From the NCBI GenBank assembly GCA_002696645.1, contig NZSA01000023.1, forward strand, positions 32,615 to 96,614: a DNA stretch of 64,000 nt, read 5' to 3'. A model generated the notes under the pieces. The model did not search any database and was not told where the DNA came from. It saw only the letters and a program-made list of their open reading frames with translations. The position numbers and the translations under genes are program-made. This stretch comes from Rhodospirillales bacterium. GTDB lineage: Bacteria > Pseudomonadota > Alphaproteobacteria > UBA8366 > Aestuariispiraceae. Positions 25,356-33,875 of the stretch are shown here, in pieces (position 1 is the first letter of the stretch; the number at the start of each line of letters is the position of its first letter).

Positions 25356-27308
25356 ATGGTTGCTGTAACCCTCCCCGATGGCAGTGTGAAGTCTTATCCT
25401 GGCGCAATTACGGCGCTGGATGTGGCAACAGATATTGGACCTGGCCTAGCCAAGGCCGCCATGCTGGCCCGCGTAGATGGGGTGGAATGGGACCTGAACC
25501 GCCCCATTGAAAAAGATGCGAAGCTGGAACTGATCCGGCGTCAGGACCCAGAGGCCCTGGAACTGATCCGCCACGATGCCGCCCATGTGCTGGCAATGGC
25601 GGTGCAGGAGCTTTTCCCCGGCACGCAGATCACCTTTGGCCCGTCCACGGAAGATGGTTTTTATTACGATTTCCATCGTGAAGAGCCGTTCTCAACCGAA
25701 GACTTTGCGGCCATTGAAGCGCGCATGCAGGATATCGTGGATCGCGATATTCCCATCGTGCGCGAAGTCTGGACGCGCGAGCAGGTTGCCCAATTCTTTA
25801 AGGAAAAGGGTGAGAGCTTTAAGGCCGAATGGGTTTATGAACTGCCGGAACATGAGGAAATCAGCATGTACCGCCAGGGCGACTGGATCGATTTGTGCCG
25901 TGGCCCGCATCTGCCCTCCACGGGCCGCCTGGGCAAGGCCTTCAAGCTGTTGCGGCTTGCGGGTGCCTATTGGCGTGGCGATGCGAACAATCCCCAGCTT
26001 CAGCGCATCTATGGCACGGCCTGGCGCGATGAGAAGGAACTAAAAGCCCATCTGACGCGGATTGAGGAAGCGGAAAAGCGCGATCACCGCAAACTGGGCC
26101 GGGAACTGGACCTGTTCCATCTGCAGGAAGAAGCACGCGGCTCTATATTCTGGCATCCGAAGGGCTGGGCAGTATATCGCGCTTGTGAACGCTATATGCG
26201 CGCCCGGTTGGAAGCGGCCGACTATGTCGAAGTAAAGACGCCGCAATTGGTGGACCGTGTCCTGTGGGAAAAATCCGGTCACTGGGAGAAATTCCGCGAG
26301 CATATGTTCATCGCAGAGGTGGACGAGGTCGACCATGACAGCGATACGGGCCAGAACCGCCGGATGCTGGCGCTGAAGCCCATGAATTGCCCGGGCCATG
26401 TTCAGATTTTCAAACAGGGCATCAAATCCTATCGCGAGTTACCGCTGCGCATGGCGGAATTTGGGTCTTGCCACCGGTATGAGCCGTCGGGTGCCTTGCA
26501 CGGCATCATGCGGGTGCGCGCCTTTACGCAGGACGATGCGCATATCTTCTGTACCGAAGATCAGATCGAATCGGAAACACGCGAATTCATTGATTTGCTG
26601 TCATCGATTTATCGCGATTTCGGGTTTGAAGAGTTCACGATCAAATTCTCGGATCGCCCTGAGGTTCGCGCCGGATCCGATGAAACCTGGGATAAGGCAG
26701 AGGCCGCCCTGAAATCCGCAACGGAGGCGGCAGGGGCGACCTATACGCTCAATCCAGGGGAGGGCGCGTTCTATGGCCCGAAGCTGGAATTCGTGCTGCG
26801 CGACGCCATCGGGCGCGACTGGCAATGTGGCACGCTGCAGGTTGACTTTGTTCTGCCTGAGCGTCTGGATGCCACCTATATGGCAGAAGACGGCAATCGC
26901 TATCGCCCCGTCATGCTGCATCGGGCGATTCTGGGGTCGTTTGAGCGGTTCATCGGGATATTGATTGAACAATATTCTGGCAAGTTTCCGATCTGGCTGG
27001 CCCCGGTGCAGGTCTCGGTCGCAACCATTACCAATGATGCCGATGACTATGCCCAGTCGGTGCTGGCAAAGCTGAAAGCCGCAGGATTGCGGGCGCAGGC
27101 CGATACGCGCAATGAGAAAATCAACCTGAAGATCCGTGAATTATCGATGCAGAAAATCCCAGCCGTGCTGGTGGTTGGCAAGCGGGAACAGGAAGAAGGA
27201 ACGGTTGCCTTGCGGCGTCTTGGCGGAAAGGATCAGGAAATCCTTGCGCTTGACGAGGCAATCCATATCCTAGAGGAAGAAGCGCGGATGCCGACTGGTG
27301 CAGCTTGA
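25356..27308 (+). CDS. thrS: Threonyl-tRNA synthetase
   Basis: At 650 aa the protein is full length. The N-terminal TGS domain is residues 1-62. The editing domain has His73/His77 (HDAAH) and the CRGPH zinc-like motif near 183. The class II catalytic core has [36 protein letters not shown] and the [12 protein letters not shown] motif 3, followed by an anticodon-binding domain with VRE-like [14 protein letters not shown]. It charges tRNA-Thr and hydrolyses mischarged Ser-tRNA-Thr. A 188-bp leader without an obvious attenuator precedes it, with GGAAGGAG before the ATG. infC follows, as in many bacteria. Confidence 0.96.
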   Translation: MVAVTLPDGSVKSYPGAITALDVATDIGPGLAKAAMLARVDGVEWDLNRPIEKDAKLELIRRQDPEALELIRHDAAHVLAMAVQELFPGTQITFGPSTEDGFYYDFHREEPFSTEDFAAIEARMQDIVDRDIPIVREVWTREQVAQFFKEKGESFKAEWVYELPEHEEISMYRQGDWIDLCRGPHLPSTGRLGKAFKLLRLAGAYWRGDANNPQLQRIYGTAWRDEKELKAHLTRIEEAEKRDHRKLGRELDLFHLQEEARGSIFWHPKGWAVYRACERYMRARLEAADYVEVKTPQLVDRVLWEKSGHWEKFREHMFIAEVDEVDHDSDTGQNRRMLALKPMNCPGHVQIFKQGIKSYRELPLRMAEFGSCHRYEPSGALHGIMRVRAFTQDDAHIFCTEDQIESETREFIDLLSSIYRDFGFEEFTIKFSDRPEVRAGSDETWDKAEAALKSATEAAGATYTLNPGEGAFYGPKLEFVLRDAIGRDWQCGTLQVDFVLPERLDATYMAEDGNRYRPVMLHRAILGSFERFIGILIEQYSGKFPIWLAPVQVSVATITNDADDYAQSVLAKLKAAGLRAQADTRNEKINLKIRELSMQKIPAVLVVGKREQEEGTVALRRLGGKDQEILALDEAIHILEEEARMPTGAA

Positions 27309-27339
27309 AGGGCAGTATCGGTTAAGCATTCGTGGCTTG

Positions 27340-27363
27340 TTCAGCCTTAGGCTGAGATTTTTG
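27340..27363 (+). terminator. Hairpin with T-run between thrS and infC
   Basis: TCAGCC-TTA-GGCTGA (27341-27355) is a perfect 6-bp stem with a three-base loop, followed by GATTTTTG. The stem is short, so it may be a weak terminator or attenuator that lowers readthrough from thrS into infC. Confidence 0.5.
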
Positions 27364-27390
27364 TAACAACAGCGACCGATAGACAGGTCG

Positions 27391-27404
27391 AGGAGGCTCC
27401 AATA
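27391..27404 (+). promoter_or_regulatory. Strong ribosome site with non-canonical ATA start of infC
   Basis: AGGAGG (27391-27396) is followed by five bases and then ATA. A full Shine-Dalgarno sequence combined with a discriminated start codon is the arrangement expected for IF-3 autocontrol: low IF-3 allows initiation at AUA, and high IF-3 rejects it. Confidence 0.8.
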
Positions 27405-27938
27405 CGCAGACCCCACTACGCCCCCCCCGGAACTAAGGAGGGCCCCCGCGTGAATGAGGAAATCACAGCGCGGGAAATACGCGCAATCGGCGCAGAAGGC
27501 GAACAGATCGGTGTTATCACACCGGAAGAAGGCATCCGCTTGGCTGCTGAGGCAGGTTTGGACTTGGTGGAAATTTCCCCAAATGCTGAACCGCCCGTCT
27601 GCAAATTTCTGGATTACGGAAAATTTAAATACGAGTCTCAGAAGCGAAAGAATGAGGCCCGTAAAAAGCAGAAGGTTATTGAGGTCAAGGAAATCAAGTT
27701 CCGCCCCAATATTGAGCAGCATGACTATGAAGTCAAAATGCGCTCCCTGAATAAGTTCATCGATGAGGGTGATAAGGTCAAAGTCACACTGCGTTTCCGC
27801 GGGCGTGAAATGGCGCACCAGAATCTGGGTCTGGATGTTCTGAACCGCGTTAAGGCGGAAATGGAAGAAAAGACCAAGGTGGAAATGCACCCCAATCTGG
27901 AAGGACGCCAGATGGTGATGGTGCTGGCACCACGTTAA
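27402..27938 (+). CDS. infC: Translation initiation factor IF-3, ATA start codon
   Basis: This 178-aa factor keeps ribosomal subunits apart and checks the start codon-tRNA pairing. The in-frame sequence upstream of the GTG at 27450 encodes [15 protein letters not shown] and runs straight into [11 protein letters not shown], reproducing the conserved IF-3 N-terminus (GPRVNEEI). The only fitting start is ATA at 27402, five bases after a perfect AGGAGG (27391-27396). Rare AUU/AUC/AUA starts on infC are the known basis of its autoregulation. The rest has the linker Lys-rich helix and a C-terminal domain ending [12 protein letters not shown] terminator follows at 27977. Confidence 0.93.
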   Translation: MRRPHYAPPGTKEGPRVNEEITAREIRAIGAEGEQIGVITPEEGIRLAAEAGLDLVEISPNAEPPVCKFLDYGKFKYESQKRKNEARKKQKVIEVKEIKFRPNIEQHDYEVKMRSLNKFIDEGDKVKVTLRFRGREMAHQNLGLDVLNRVKAEMEEKTKVEMHPNLEGRQMVMVLAPR

Positions 27939-27966
27939 GGCGCCGACCCGTCACAGGTTGTGCAGT

Positions 27967-29346
27967 CTAGGACTTTAGAGGCGGCCCACCCAATAGGGGG
28001 GCCGCCTCTTTGCTTTTCAGCGGATCAAGGGTCAGCACGGCTTCGACGCCAGATTTCTGGCCACCGGCCGGGGAAAAGAAAGCCAGGCGAAGGGCACTTC
28101 GATCCACCAGGGCCCGGACGATGGCAAGGCCCAGACCGGTCCCGGAAGCGCCGCTGTCGCCGCGCGCAAAGGGTCGCGCAAGATCGTTGAAACGGTCCGG
28201 CGGCACGATTGGGCCCTGATTGACGATGCGGACGGCCCCTGTTTCATCCAGCACGACGGTGACGGGTTCGTTTGGGTCACCATGTCGAAGGGCATTTTCG
28301 ATAAGGTTGCGCAGAACGATGCCTAAAGTATCCGCATCCACAGGCCAGAAAGGCGTGTCTTTGGCTGATATCTTCAAAGACAGGCGGTGGTAACCCGATT
28401 GCGTGCCCGCCAAATCATCCAGTACCGCCTTTAGGATGACGGCAATATCACTAACTTCCCGTGTATTGGGGGCAGGGGCCTCAGCGCGGGCAAGCTGTAA
28501 CAGTTTTTCTGAAATACTGCCCAGACGGTTCAATGCCGTTTCGATCTGGTGTGCCCGGATTTTGTTCGGGCCATCAGACAGTTCGGAAATCAAACGCTGG
28601 GTCTGGGCCAGGGCCCCTGCAATCGGGGTGCGCAGTTCATGGGCGCTGTTTGCGGTGAAGTTTTTCTCAGCTTCCAAGGTCCGTCGAACGCGATCCAGCA
28701 ACCGGTCGACAGAGCTGGCGATCGGGGCCAGATCCGGGGGCAGGTCAGTCAGGCCCAATGGGCTGAGATTGGCACCATCCCGGCTGCCAATTAAACGCTG
28801 TAGCCGACCAATGGGCTTTAACATTTGCTGAACAATCCACCAGATCAGGATCGCGCTTAACGGCATGACGATCAACAGTGGCGGCAGCAGCCCCAGGGTT
28901 GCTTCAACCGCAGCCTTTCGCCGGTGTCCGGTCTTTTCCGCCACCTGAAGGAAGTATGTATTTTGAAATGCCGCTTCCGTATAAAAGCGGTAGCCCCCCA
29001 CATTATCAAATCCGGGCGATAAGTCGGTCGGGAAGGGCGTTTCCGGTGCGTCATGGGATCTGAGCAGGATCGCCCCGGAAGATGTTCGCAATTGATAGAT
29101 CAGATATTCTTCATGAGGGGCGATTGTGTCGGTCTTGACCTGCTGTGCATCATCGTCATCGCGTTCTTCCAAGCCTTCCAGCGCCAGAGGCAGCAGTTGC
29201 TGAGCGGTTTCCTGTAAGGCGCTGTCAAAAACCTCGTCCAATTCATGAGAGATTACATAGAAAGCGGATCCGGCGGCCAGTATCCAAATCGCGAACATGG
29301 CGCCGGTCAGGACGAAAACCAGTCTGGTCGGCAGGCCCAATCGCAT
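27967..29346 (-). CDS. Two-component sensor histidine kinase (QseC/PmrB type)
   Basis: The 459-aa kinase has an N-terminal membrane helix (VFVLTGAMFAIWILAAGSAFYVI), a periplasmic sensor of about 120 residues and a second helix (LLPPLLIVMPLSAILIWWIVQQML). A short HAMP region follows, then the phosphorylated His in NSAHELRTPIAG (near residue 240), the N box LRNLIENALRHG and the G box GTGLGLAIV. The signal is unknown; an acidic stretch EERDDDDAQQ in the sensor could bind cations. It follows the regulator gene by 5 bp. Its last codons are encoded by the infC terminator. Confidence 0.9.
   Translation of the reverse strand: MRLGLPTRLVFVLTGAMFAIWILAAGSAFYVISHELDEVFDSALQETAQQLLPLALEGLEERDDDDAQQVKTDTIAPHEEYLIYQLRTSSGAILLRSHDAPETPFPTDLSPGFDNVGGYRFYTEAAFQNTYFLQVAEKTGHRRKAAVEATLGLLPPLLIVMPLSAILIWWIVQQMLKPIGRLQRLIGSRDGANLSPLGLTDLPPDLAPIASSVDRLLDRVRRTLEAEKNFTANSAHELRTPIAGALAQTQRLISELSDGPNKIRAHQIETALNRLGSISEKLLQLARAEAPAPNTREVSDIAVILKAVLDDLAGTQSGYHRLSLKISAKDTPFWPVDADTLGIVLRNLIENALRHGDPNEPVTVVLDETGAVRIVNQGPIVPPDRFNDLARPFARGDSGASGTGLGLAIVRALVDRSALRLAFFSPAGGQKSGVEAVLTLDPLKSKEAAPLLGGPPLKS
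27977..28016 (+). terminator. Intrinsic terminator of infC, embedded in the convergent kinase gene
   Basis: AGAGGCGGCCC (27977-27987) pairs perfectly with GGGCCGCCTCT (27999-28009), and TTGCTTTT follows. It ends the thrS-infC unit 38 bp past the infC stop. On the opposite strand the same bases are codons for the last residues (KEAAPLLGGPP) of the histidine kinase. Confidence 0.85.
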
Positions 29347-29351
29347 GGCGC

Positions 29352-30008
29352 TTACCCCTTTATCCGATAGCCAAGGCCACGGATCGTTTGAATGATGTCA
29401 TGGCCAAGTTTCTTGCGCAGGCGGCTGACATAGACTTCGACCGCATTGCTTTCAACTTCCGCACCAAAAGCATACAGCGCATCTTCCAGGCGTGCCTTGG
29501 ATAAGGTGGCATTCGGGCTGTGCAAAAGACAACTCAGAACCGCCCATTCTTGTGCTGTCAGGTCAATCGGCCGGCCTTGTTTCAGTATTTGCTTTGTGGC
29601 GGTATCGACGGCCAGATCTCCAAATTCCATTAACGGATTCGGGTTGCCGGAATAGCGCCTGGAAACCGCAGAAATGCGCGCTGATAATTCTGACAGGTCA
29701 AAGGGCTTTACCAGGTAATCATCCGCGCCTGCATTCAGGCCGGACAATCGGTCAGATAGCTGATCGCGGGCGGTTAGAATGATAACCGGCACGGCACTGC
29801 CGCGCTGTCGCAATCTGGTTAAGAAGGTCAGGCCCAGACCATCTGGTAAGTGAAGGTCCAGCAGGATCAGATCGTATTGCGTCGTGCTTACCGCATCATC
29901 CGAATCGTCCAGTCGCTGAAACCAATCCACGGCATGACCGTCTGCGGCAATTTGATCCCGAACGGCGGCCCCCAGGATGTCATCGTCTTCAACCAGTAAG
30001 ATACGCAT
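29352..30008 (-). CDS. OmpR-family response regulator (QseB/PmrA type)
   Basis: The protein is 218 aa. Its receiver domain has acidic residues Glu7-Asp8-Asp9, phospho-acceptor Asp51 (LILLDLHLPDG), Thr in ILTARDQ and Lys in LVKPFD. The winged-helix DNA-binding domain (about 125-218) includes DLTAQEWAVLSCLL and NAVEVYVSRLRKKLG. It is phosphorylated by the kinase encoded next. Its gene diverges from the PepSY/cytochrome b561/LTA-synthase-like operon, which is its most likely target, with an inverted repeat between them at 30067-30095. Confidence 0.9.
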   Translation of the reverse strand: MRILLVEDDDILGAAVRDQIAADGHAVDWFQRLDDSDDAVSTTQYDLILLDLHLPDGLGLTFLTRLRQRGSAVPVIILTARDQLSDRLSGLNAGADDYLVKPFDLSELSARISAVSRRYSGNPNPLMEFGDLAVDTATKQILKQGRPIDLTAQEWAVLSCLLHSPNATLSKARLEDALYAFGAEVESNAVEVYVSRLRKKLGHDIIQTIRGLGYRIKG

Positions 30009-30066
30009 TGGGTCCGGCCCTCTTTCCGACGCAAAAGATCATCCAATCACAGGAAGCTTACAATTG

Positions 30067-30095
30067 CCTGAACGAAGTTTTCGTTCGTTGTCAGG
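30067..30095. promoter_or_regulatory. Nested inverted repeat between response regulator and PepSY operon
   Basis: AACGAA-GTT-TTCGTT (30071-30085) is a perfect 6-3-6 repeat nested inside CCTGA (30067-30071) and TCAGG (30091-30095). It lies in the only control region shared by the regulator and the divergent operon. Binding by the encoded OmpR-type regulator is plausible but unproven; OmpR sites are more often direct repeats. Confidence 0.4.
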
Positions 30096-30155
30096 TTCCC
30101 TTCAGGAGTGGGGCCTAGGGTGGAACCATCAACAGACAGAGAAAAGGATAATCTG

Positions 30156-30437
30156 ATGAAGAAAGTTTTGTTCGGGTCACTGCTTATCGTCGCGGCTGCA
30201 ATGTCATCGCCTGTTCTGGCAGATGATGACCAGCATTCCTGTTCGGCGGACAGGGCCAGCTGGCAGTCCCAGGATGCGCTGAAGGAAAAGCTGATCGGTC
30301 AGGGTTGGGAGGTCCGTCAGATAAAGGATGAGGACGGGTGCTATGAAGTATACGGGATCACCGAAAAAGGAGAGCGCATGGAAGCGTATTTCGATCCGGC
30401 GACTTTGATGCCTGTCCACAGCAAGCGGGAGGATTAA
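30156..30437 (+). CDS. Small periplasmic PepSY-domain protein
   Basis: The product is 93 aa, starting MKKVLFGSLLIVAAAMSSPVLA, a standard signal peptide. The mature part resembles the PepSY_2 fold: LKEKLIGQGWEVRQIKDEDGCYEVYGITEKGERMEAYFDPATLMPV, with two Cys residues that may form a disulfide. Such proteins often accompany cytochrome b561 genes and two-component systems in proteobacteria, possibly as sensors or inhibitors. An earlier in-frame start at 30108 would add 16 residues before the signal peptide and is rejected. The cytochrome gene follows after 3 bp. Confidence 0.8.
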   Translation: MKKVLFGSLLIVAAAMSSPVLADDDQHSCSADRASWQSQDALKEKLIGQGWEVRQIKDEDGCYEVYGITEKGERMEAYFDPATLMPVHSKRED

Positions 30438-30440
30438 GGC

Positions 30441-31010
30441 ATGCAAGGGGATCAGTACGGCGCTGCAGCGGACACAGAGGTTAAAGTCTGGGACCCGTTT
30501 GTACGGATTTTTCATTGGAGCCTGGTACTCAGCTTTACTGTCGCCTTTATCAGCGCCGAAGAATGGGATGATCTGCATATCTGGGCTGGCTATATGGCGG
30601 CTGGATTGATCGTCTTTCGTTTGGTGTGGGGCCTGTTTGGGCCGCGTCACGCCCGCTTTATCAGCTTTGTCACAAGCCCTGGAAATGTTGTCGCCTATGC
30701 CAAACAGATTTTGACCGGGGATGCGCCGCGTTACCTGGGGCACAATCCCTTGGGGGGCGCGATGATCCTGGCATTGATCTTGTCTTTGGCGGTTGTCAGC
30801 GTGACGGGCTGGATGTTCACGCTGGACCGGTTCTGGGGCGTCGAATGGGTGGAAGCGGTGCATGCGACCTTCGCCAATATGATGGTTGGTCTGGTGGCTC
30901 TGCATGTCTGCGGTGTTTTGATCTCCAGCCTTTCCCACAAAGAAAATCTGGTGCGCGCCATGGTGACAGGACGCAAAAGGGCACCGTCGCCAAGCGATAT
31001 CAATGCATAG
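30441..31010 (+). CDS. Cytochrome b561-type membrane electron carrier
   Basis: The 189-aa protein has four membrane helices and haem-ligand His residues in RIFHWSLVLSF, DLHIWAGYM, VHATFANMM and ALHVCGVL. This matches the Ni/Fe-hydrogenase-type and prokaryotic b561 family, which moves electrons across the inner membrane. The protein ends in a short basic tail. It is three bases after the PepSY gene and 39 bp before the LTA-synthase-like gene. The redox partner is unknown; the PepSY protein is a candidate. Confidence 0.85.
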   Translation: MQGDQYGAAADTEVKVWDPFVRIFHWSLVLSFTVAFISAEEWDDLHIWAGYMAAGLIVFRLVWGLFGPRHARFISFVTSPGNVVAYAKQILTGDAPRYLGHNPLGGAMILALILSLAVVSVTGWMFTLDRFWGVEWVEAVHATFANMMVGLVALHVCGVLISSLSHKENLVRAMVTGRKRAPSPSDINA

Positions 31011-31049
31011 AACACCATCGATACTGTTAAATCCAAGGATGGGTATAGA

Positions 31050-32972
31050 ATGATTTTCTTCAAAGCCTTGCGCCAGTCCCGTTATGCGATCATCCCTGTA
31101 ATCCTGATTGTCTATCTGGGACTATCCGGGGCGTTGCGCATTGGACTGATGGTTTTTGAGGGCAATTCCCAGTTACTGACGCTACCGGTAAGTATCGAAA
31201 TTATGCTGATCGGATTGCTGTATGATCTGGCGGCGGTCAGTTGGATGCTGATTCCCTTTATGCTGAACTCTCTGGTCTGGCCAGCATCGGATCGTGGTCG
31301 CAGGGGGCATGCCTGGTCCACGTCCATCCTGCTGGCAGCAGGCCTGGGGGCGGTTTTGTTCGGGCTGGTCGCTGAAGTTTTGTTCTGGAACGAGTTTTCC
31401 GCCCGTTTCAATTTCATTGCCGTTGATTATCTGGTCTATACGCGTGAAGTCGTTGGCAATATTGAACAGTCTTATCCTTTGGGATGGATTTTCAGCGGAT
31501 TGGCCGTGATTTCCGTGATTATGATCCTGATCCTTGTGCCGCCTGTCTGGCGTCTGGCAAGACGGGAAGCACCGCCCTGTAAGCGTCGGGGGCTGATCAT
31601 CATTGGGTATGCCTGTTTACCTATTGCCTGCTTTTTTCTTGTGAATGAGGCGCCCCATCACGTGTTGGGCAGTCCCTTGGAACGGGAATTGGCATCCAAT
31701 GGGCCCTATTCCCTGTTTCGGGCGTTTCGGAACAACGATCTGAATTACGATCAATTCTATGCCACGCTTTCGCAAGGCGATATCGGTGGCGTCCTGAAGG
31801 CGGAATTGGACGAGGCGAATCTGGGGGATACGTCTGAAGCGGGACCAAACGGATTTGCCCATAAGGTTGTTCCGGTCGGTACAGCGATTCGGAAAAATGT
31901 GGTTCTGGTATCGATTGAAAGTCTGGGGTCCGATTACGTCGAATCCTTTGGGGGGCGGGAAGGTCTTACCCCGAATCTGACGGCCCTGACACGCGACAGC
32001 CTGACCTTTCAAAATGTCTATGCGACCGGGTTGCGGACGGTGCGCGGATTGGAGGCGATAACCCTTTCAATCCCCCCGACCCCTGGGCGCGCCGTCCCGA
32101 TCCGGGAGCGCAACAAAGGGATGATATCCCTAGGATCAGTCTTAAAGTCAAATGGTTACAATACGATGTATCTTTATGGTGGATATAGCTTTTTTGACAA
32201 TATGAAGGATTTTTTCACCGGGGCCGGTTATGAGGTTCTGGACCGGACCGATATCGACAGTGATCATATCCACCATGAAACCATCTGGGGCGTATCAGAT
32301 GAAGATTTGTTTGATTTCGCTCTGACCCGTTTCGATGACCGGGCTAAGACGGGCACTCCGTTCTTTGGGCATATCATGACCACCAGCAATCATCGTCCCT
32401 ATACGTATCCAGAGGGTCGCATCGATATTCCATCCAAGACGGGTCGGGATGGTGCGGTAAAATATACCGATTGGGCGATTGGAGATTTTCTGGCAAAAGC
32501 CCGGACTCGTCCCTGGTTCAAGGATACCGTGTTTGTTTTACTGGCGGATCATACCAGCCATGGACGGGGGAGAACGGATCTGCCCCCGGAGAATTATCGT
32601 ATTCCTGTGTGGATTTATGCCCCAGGCTTTGTCGCGCCCGGCCGGATTGATTGGATCGCATCGCAGATTGATGTCGCACCAACAGTGTTGGGCCTTTTGA
32701 ATATTCCCTATGATTCCAGCTTCTTCGGGCAGGACATCCTGGTTAGTGGTCGATCCCATCAACGGGCCTTTATGGCAAATTATCTGACTGTTGGATATAT
32801 GGAGGATGGATTGGTCGTATCATTGGGTCCAAACCAGCGCATTCGTGTGCAACGGTCTGACGATGGCACGCCCGTGGATGTAAATGAACCCATCGCGCAT
32901 AATCTGATTCGGGAAGCGATCAGCTTTTATCAATCCGCCTCAGAGGAGATTGAGCGCATTACCCGACATTAA
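31050..32972 (+). CDS. LTA-synthase-family membrane sulfatase/phosphotransferase
   Basis: The 640-aa protein has five N-terminal membrane helices (about residues 10-205) and an extracytoplasmic alkaline-phosphatase-like domain. Metal and catalytic positions are visible: VLVSIESLGSDY, the nucleophile Thr in GLRTVRGLEA and LLADHTSHG. LTA synthases and OpgB-type relatives transfer phosphoglycerol or phosphoethanolamine groups to glycans or lipids. In a Gram-negative cell the acceptor may be a periplasmic glucan or lipid A; this is not decided by sequence. Its place in a two-component-linked operon suggests envelope modification under stress. Confidence 0.82.
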   Translation: MIFFKALRQSRYAIIPVILIVYLGLSGALRIGLMVFEGNSQLLTLPVSIEIMLIGLLYDLAAVSWMLIPFMLNSLVWPASDRGRRGHAWSTSILLAAGLGAVLFGLVAEVLFWNEFSARFNFIAVDYLVYTREVVGNIEQSYPLGWIFSGLAVISVIMILILVPPVWRLARREAPPCKRRGLIIIGYACLPIACFFLVNEAPHHVLGSPLERELASNGPYSLFRAFRNNDLNYDQFYATLSQGDIGGVLKAELDEANLGDTSEAGPNGFAHKVVPVGTAIRKNVVLVSIESLGSDYVESFGGREGLTPNLTALTRDSLTFQNVYATGLRTVRGLEAITLSIPPTPGRAVPIRERNKGMISLGSVLKSNGYNTMYLYGGYSFFDNMKDFFTGAGYEVLDRTDIDSDHIHHETIWGVSDEDLFDFALTRFDDRAKTGTPFFGHIMTTSNHRPYTYPEGRIDIPSKTGRDGAVKYTDWAIGDFLAKARTRPWFKDTVFVLLADHTSHGRGRTDLPPENYRIPVWIYAPGFVAPGRIDWIASQIDVAPTVLGLLNIPYDSSFFGQDILVSGRSHQRAFMANYLTVGYMEDGLVVSLGPNQRIRVQRSDDGTPVDVNEPIAHNLIREAISFYQSASEEIERITRH

Positions 32973-33033
32973 TTCCGCGTTTATTCTGAAAACTTCGGAT
33001 TGAAGACTCGTCCCGAAACGGTCACATTGTCGT

Positions 33034-33053
33034 CTATTGATTAGGGGCAATAG
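33034..33053. promoter_or_regulatory. Inverted repeat upstream of the liv operon
   Basis: CTATTG (33034-33039) and CAATAG (33048-33053) form a perfect 6-8-6 repeat, 37 bp before the livG start. It may be a regulator site for the transporter operon, though six-base arms can arise by chance. Confidence 0.3.
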
Positions 33054-33089
33054 AGGCGGCAGCAAATCCGCCCGATACAGGTTGGCTAT

Positions 33090-33875
33090 ATGATTAGGAC
33101 GGAGCACGTCGTTAAGCGATTTGGCGGGATTACCGCCGTCGATGATGTCAGCCTGTCGATTGAGAAGGGCAGCATTACCGGGTTGGTCGGGCCAAATGGC
33201 GCGGGGAAGACAACTTTTTTCAATCTGATCGCGGGACGGTTTCCCCCCTCATCGGGCAAAATCTTTCTGGATGGGGAGGACGTCACCGGGCTGGCGCCGC
33301 ACGACCTTTTCGGGAAGGGCTTGTTGCGGACCTTCCAGATTGCCCATGAATTCACCCATCTGACCGTTCGGGAAAACCTGATGGCGGTGCCCCCGGATCA
33401 GGCCGGTGAGACCTTATGGAAAGCCTGGTTTCTTCCGGGCGAAGTGCGCCGCCAGGAAAAGGAAGTGTCCGCCCGCGCCGATGAGGTGATCGAGTTCCTG
33501 AACCTGACCCATATCGCGGATGAATTGGCGGGAAATCTGTCTGGTGGTCAAAAGAAGCTGCTGGAACTGGGCCGCACCATGATGGTCGATGCAAAAGTCG
33601 TCCTGCTGGATGAGGTTGGGGCCGGGGTCAATCGCACCTTATTGAACGAGATCGGGGATGCGATTGTGCGCTTGAACAAGGAGCGCGGCTATACTTTCTG
33701 TATGATTGAACACGACATGGATTTTATCGGTCGATTGTGTGACCCGGTGATCGTGATGGCAGAAGGCCGGTTATTGGCATCTGGCACCGTTGAAGAAATC
33801 AAATCGAATGAGACAGTGATTGAGGCCTATCTGGGCGCTGGACGGGACCGCGCGGCGGAAAGGGCCCAGGCATGA
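33090..33875 (+). CDS. livG: Branched-chain amino acid/urea-type ABC transporter ATPase (LivG-like)
   Basis: This 261-aa ATPase has Walker A GPNGAGKTT (residues 34-42), the family insertion between the Q-loop region (FQIAHEFTHLTVRENLM) and the signature, LSGGQKKLLELGR and the H-loop IEHDMDFI. The Walker B reads VVLLDEVGAGVN, with Val in place of the usual Pro after Asp-Glu. It powers uptake together with the LivF-like ATPase. It is the first gene of livG-F-H-M and overlaps livF by 4 bp. The ribosome site is weak. Confidence 0.88.
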   Translation: MIRTEHVVKRFGGITAVDDVSLSIEKGSITGLVGPNGAGKTTFFNLIAGRFPPSSGKIFLDGEDVTGLAPHDLFGKGLLRTFQIAHEFTHLTVRENLMAVPPDQAGETLWKAWFLPGEVRRQEKEVSARADEVIEFLNLTHIADELAGNLSGGQKKLLELGRTMMVDAKVVLLDEVGAGVNRTLLNEIGDAIVRLNKERGYTFCMIEHDMDFIGRLCDPVIVMAEGRLLASGTVEEIKSNETVIEAYLGAGRDRAAERAQA

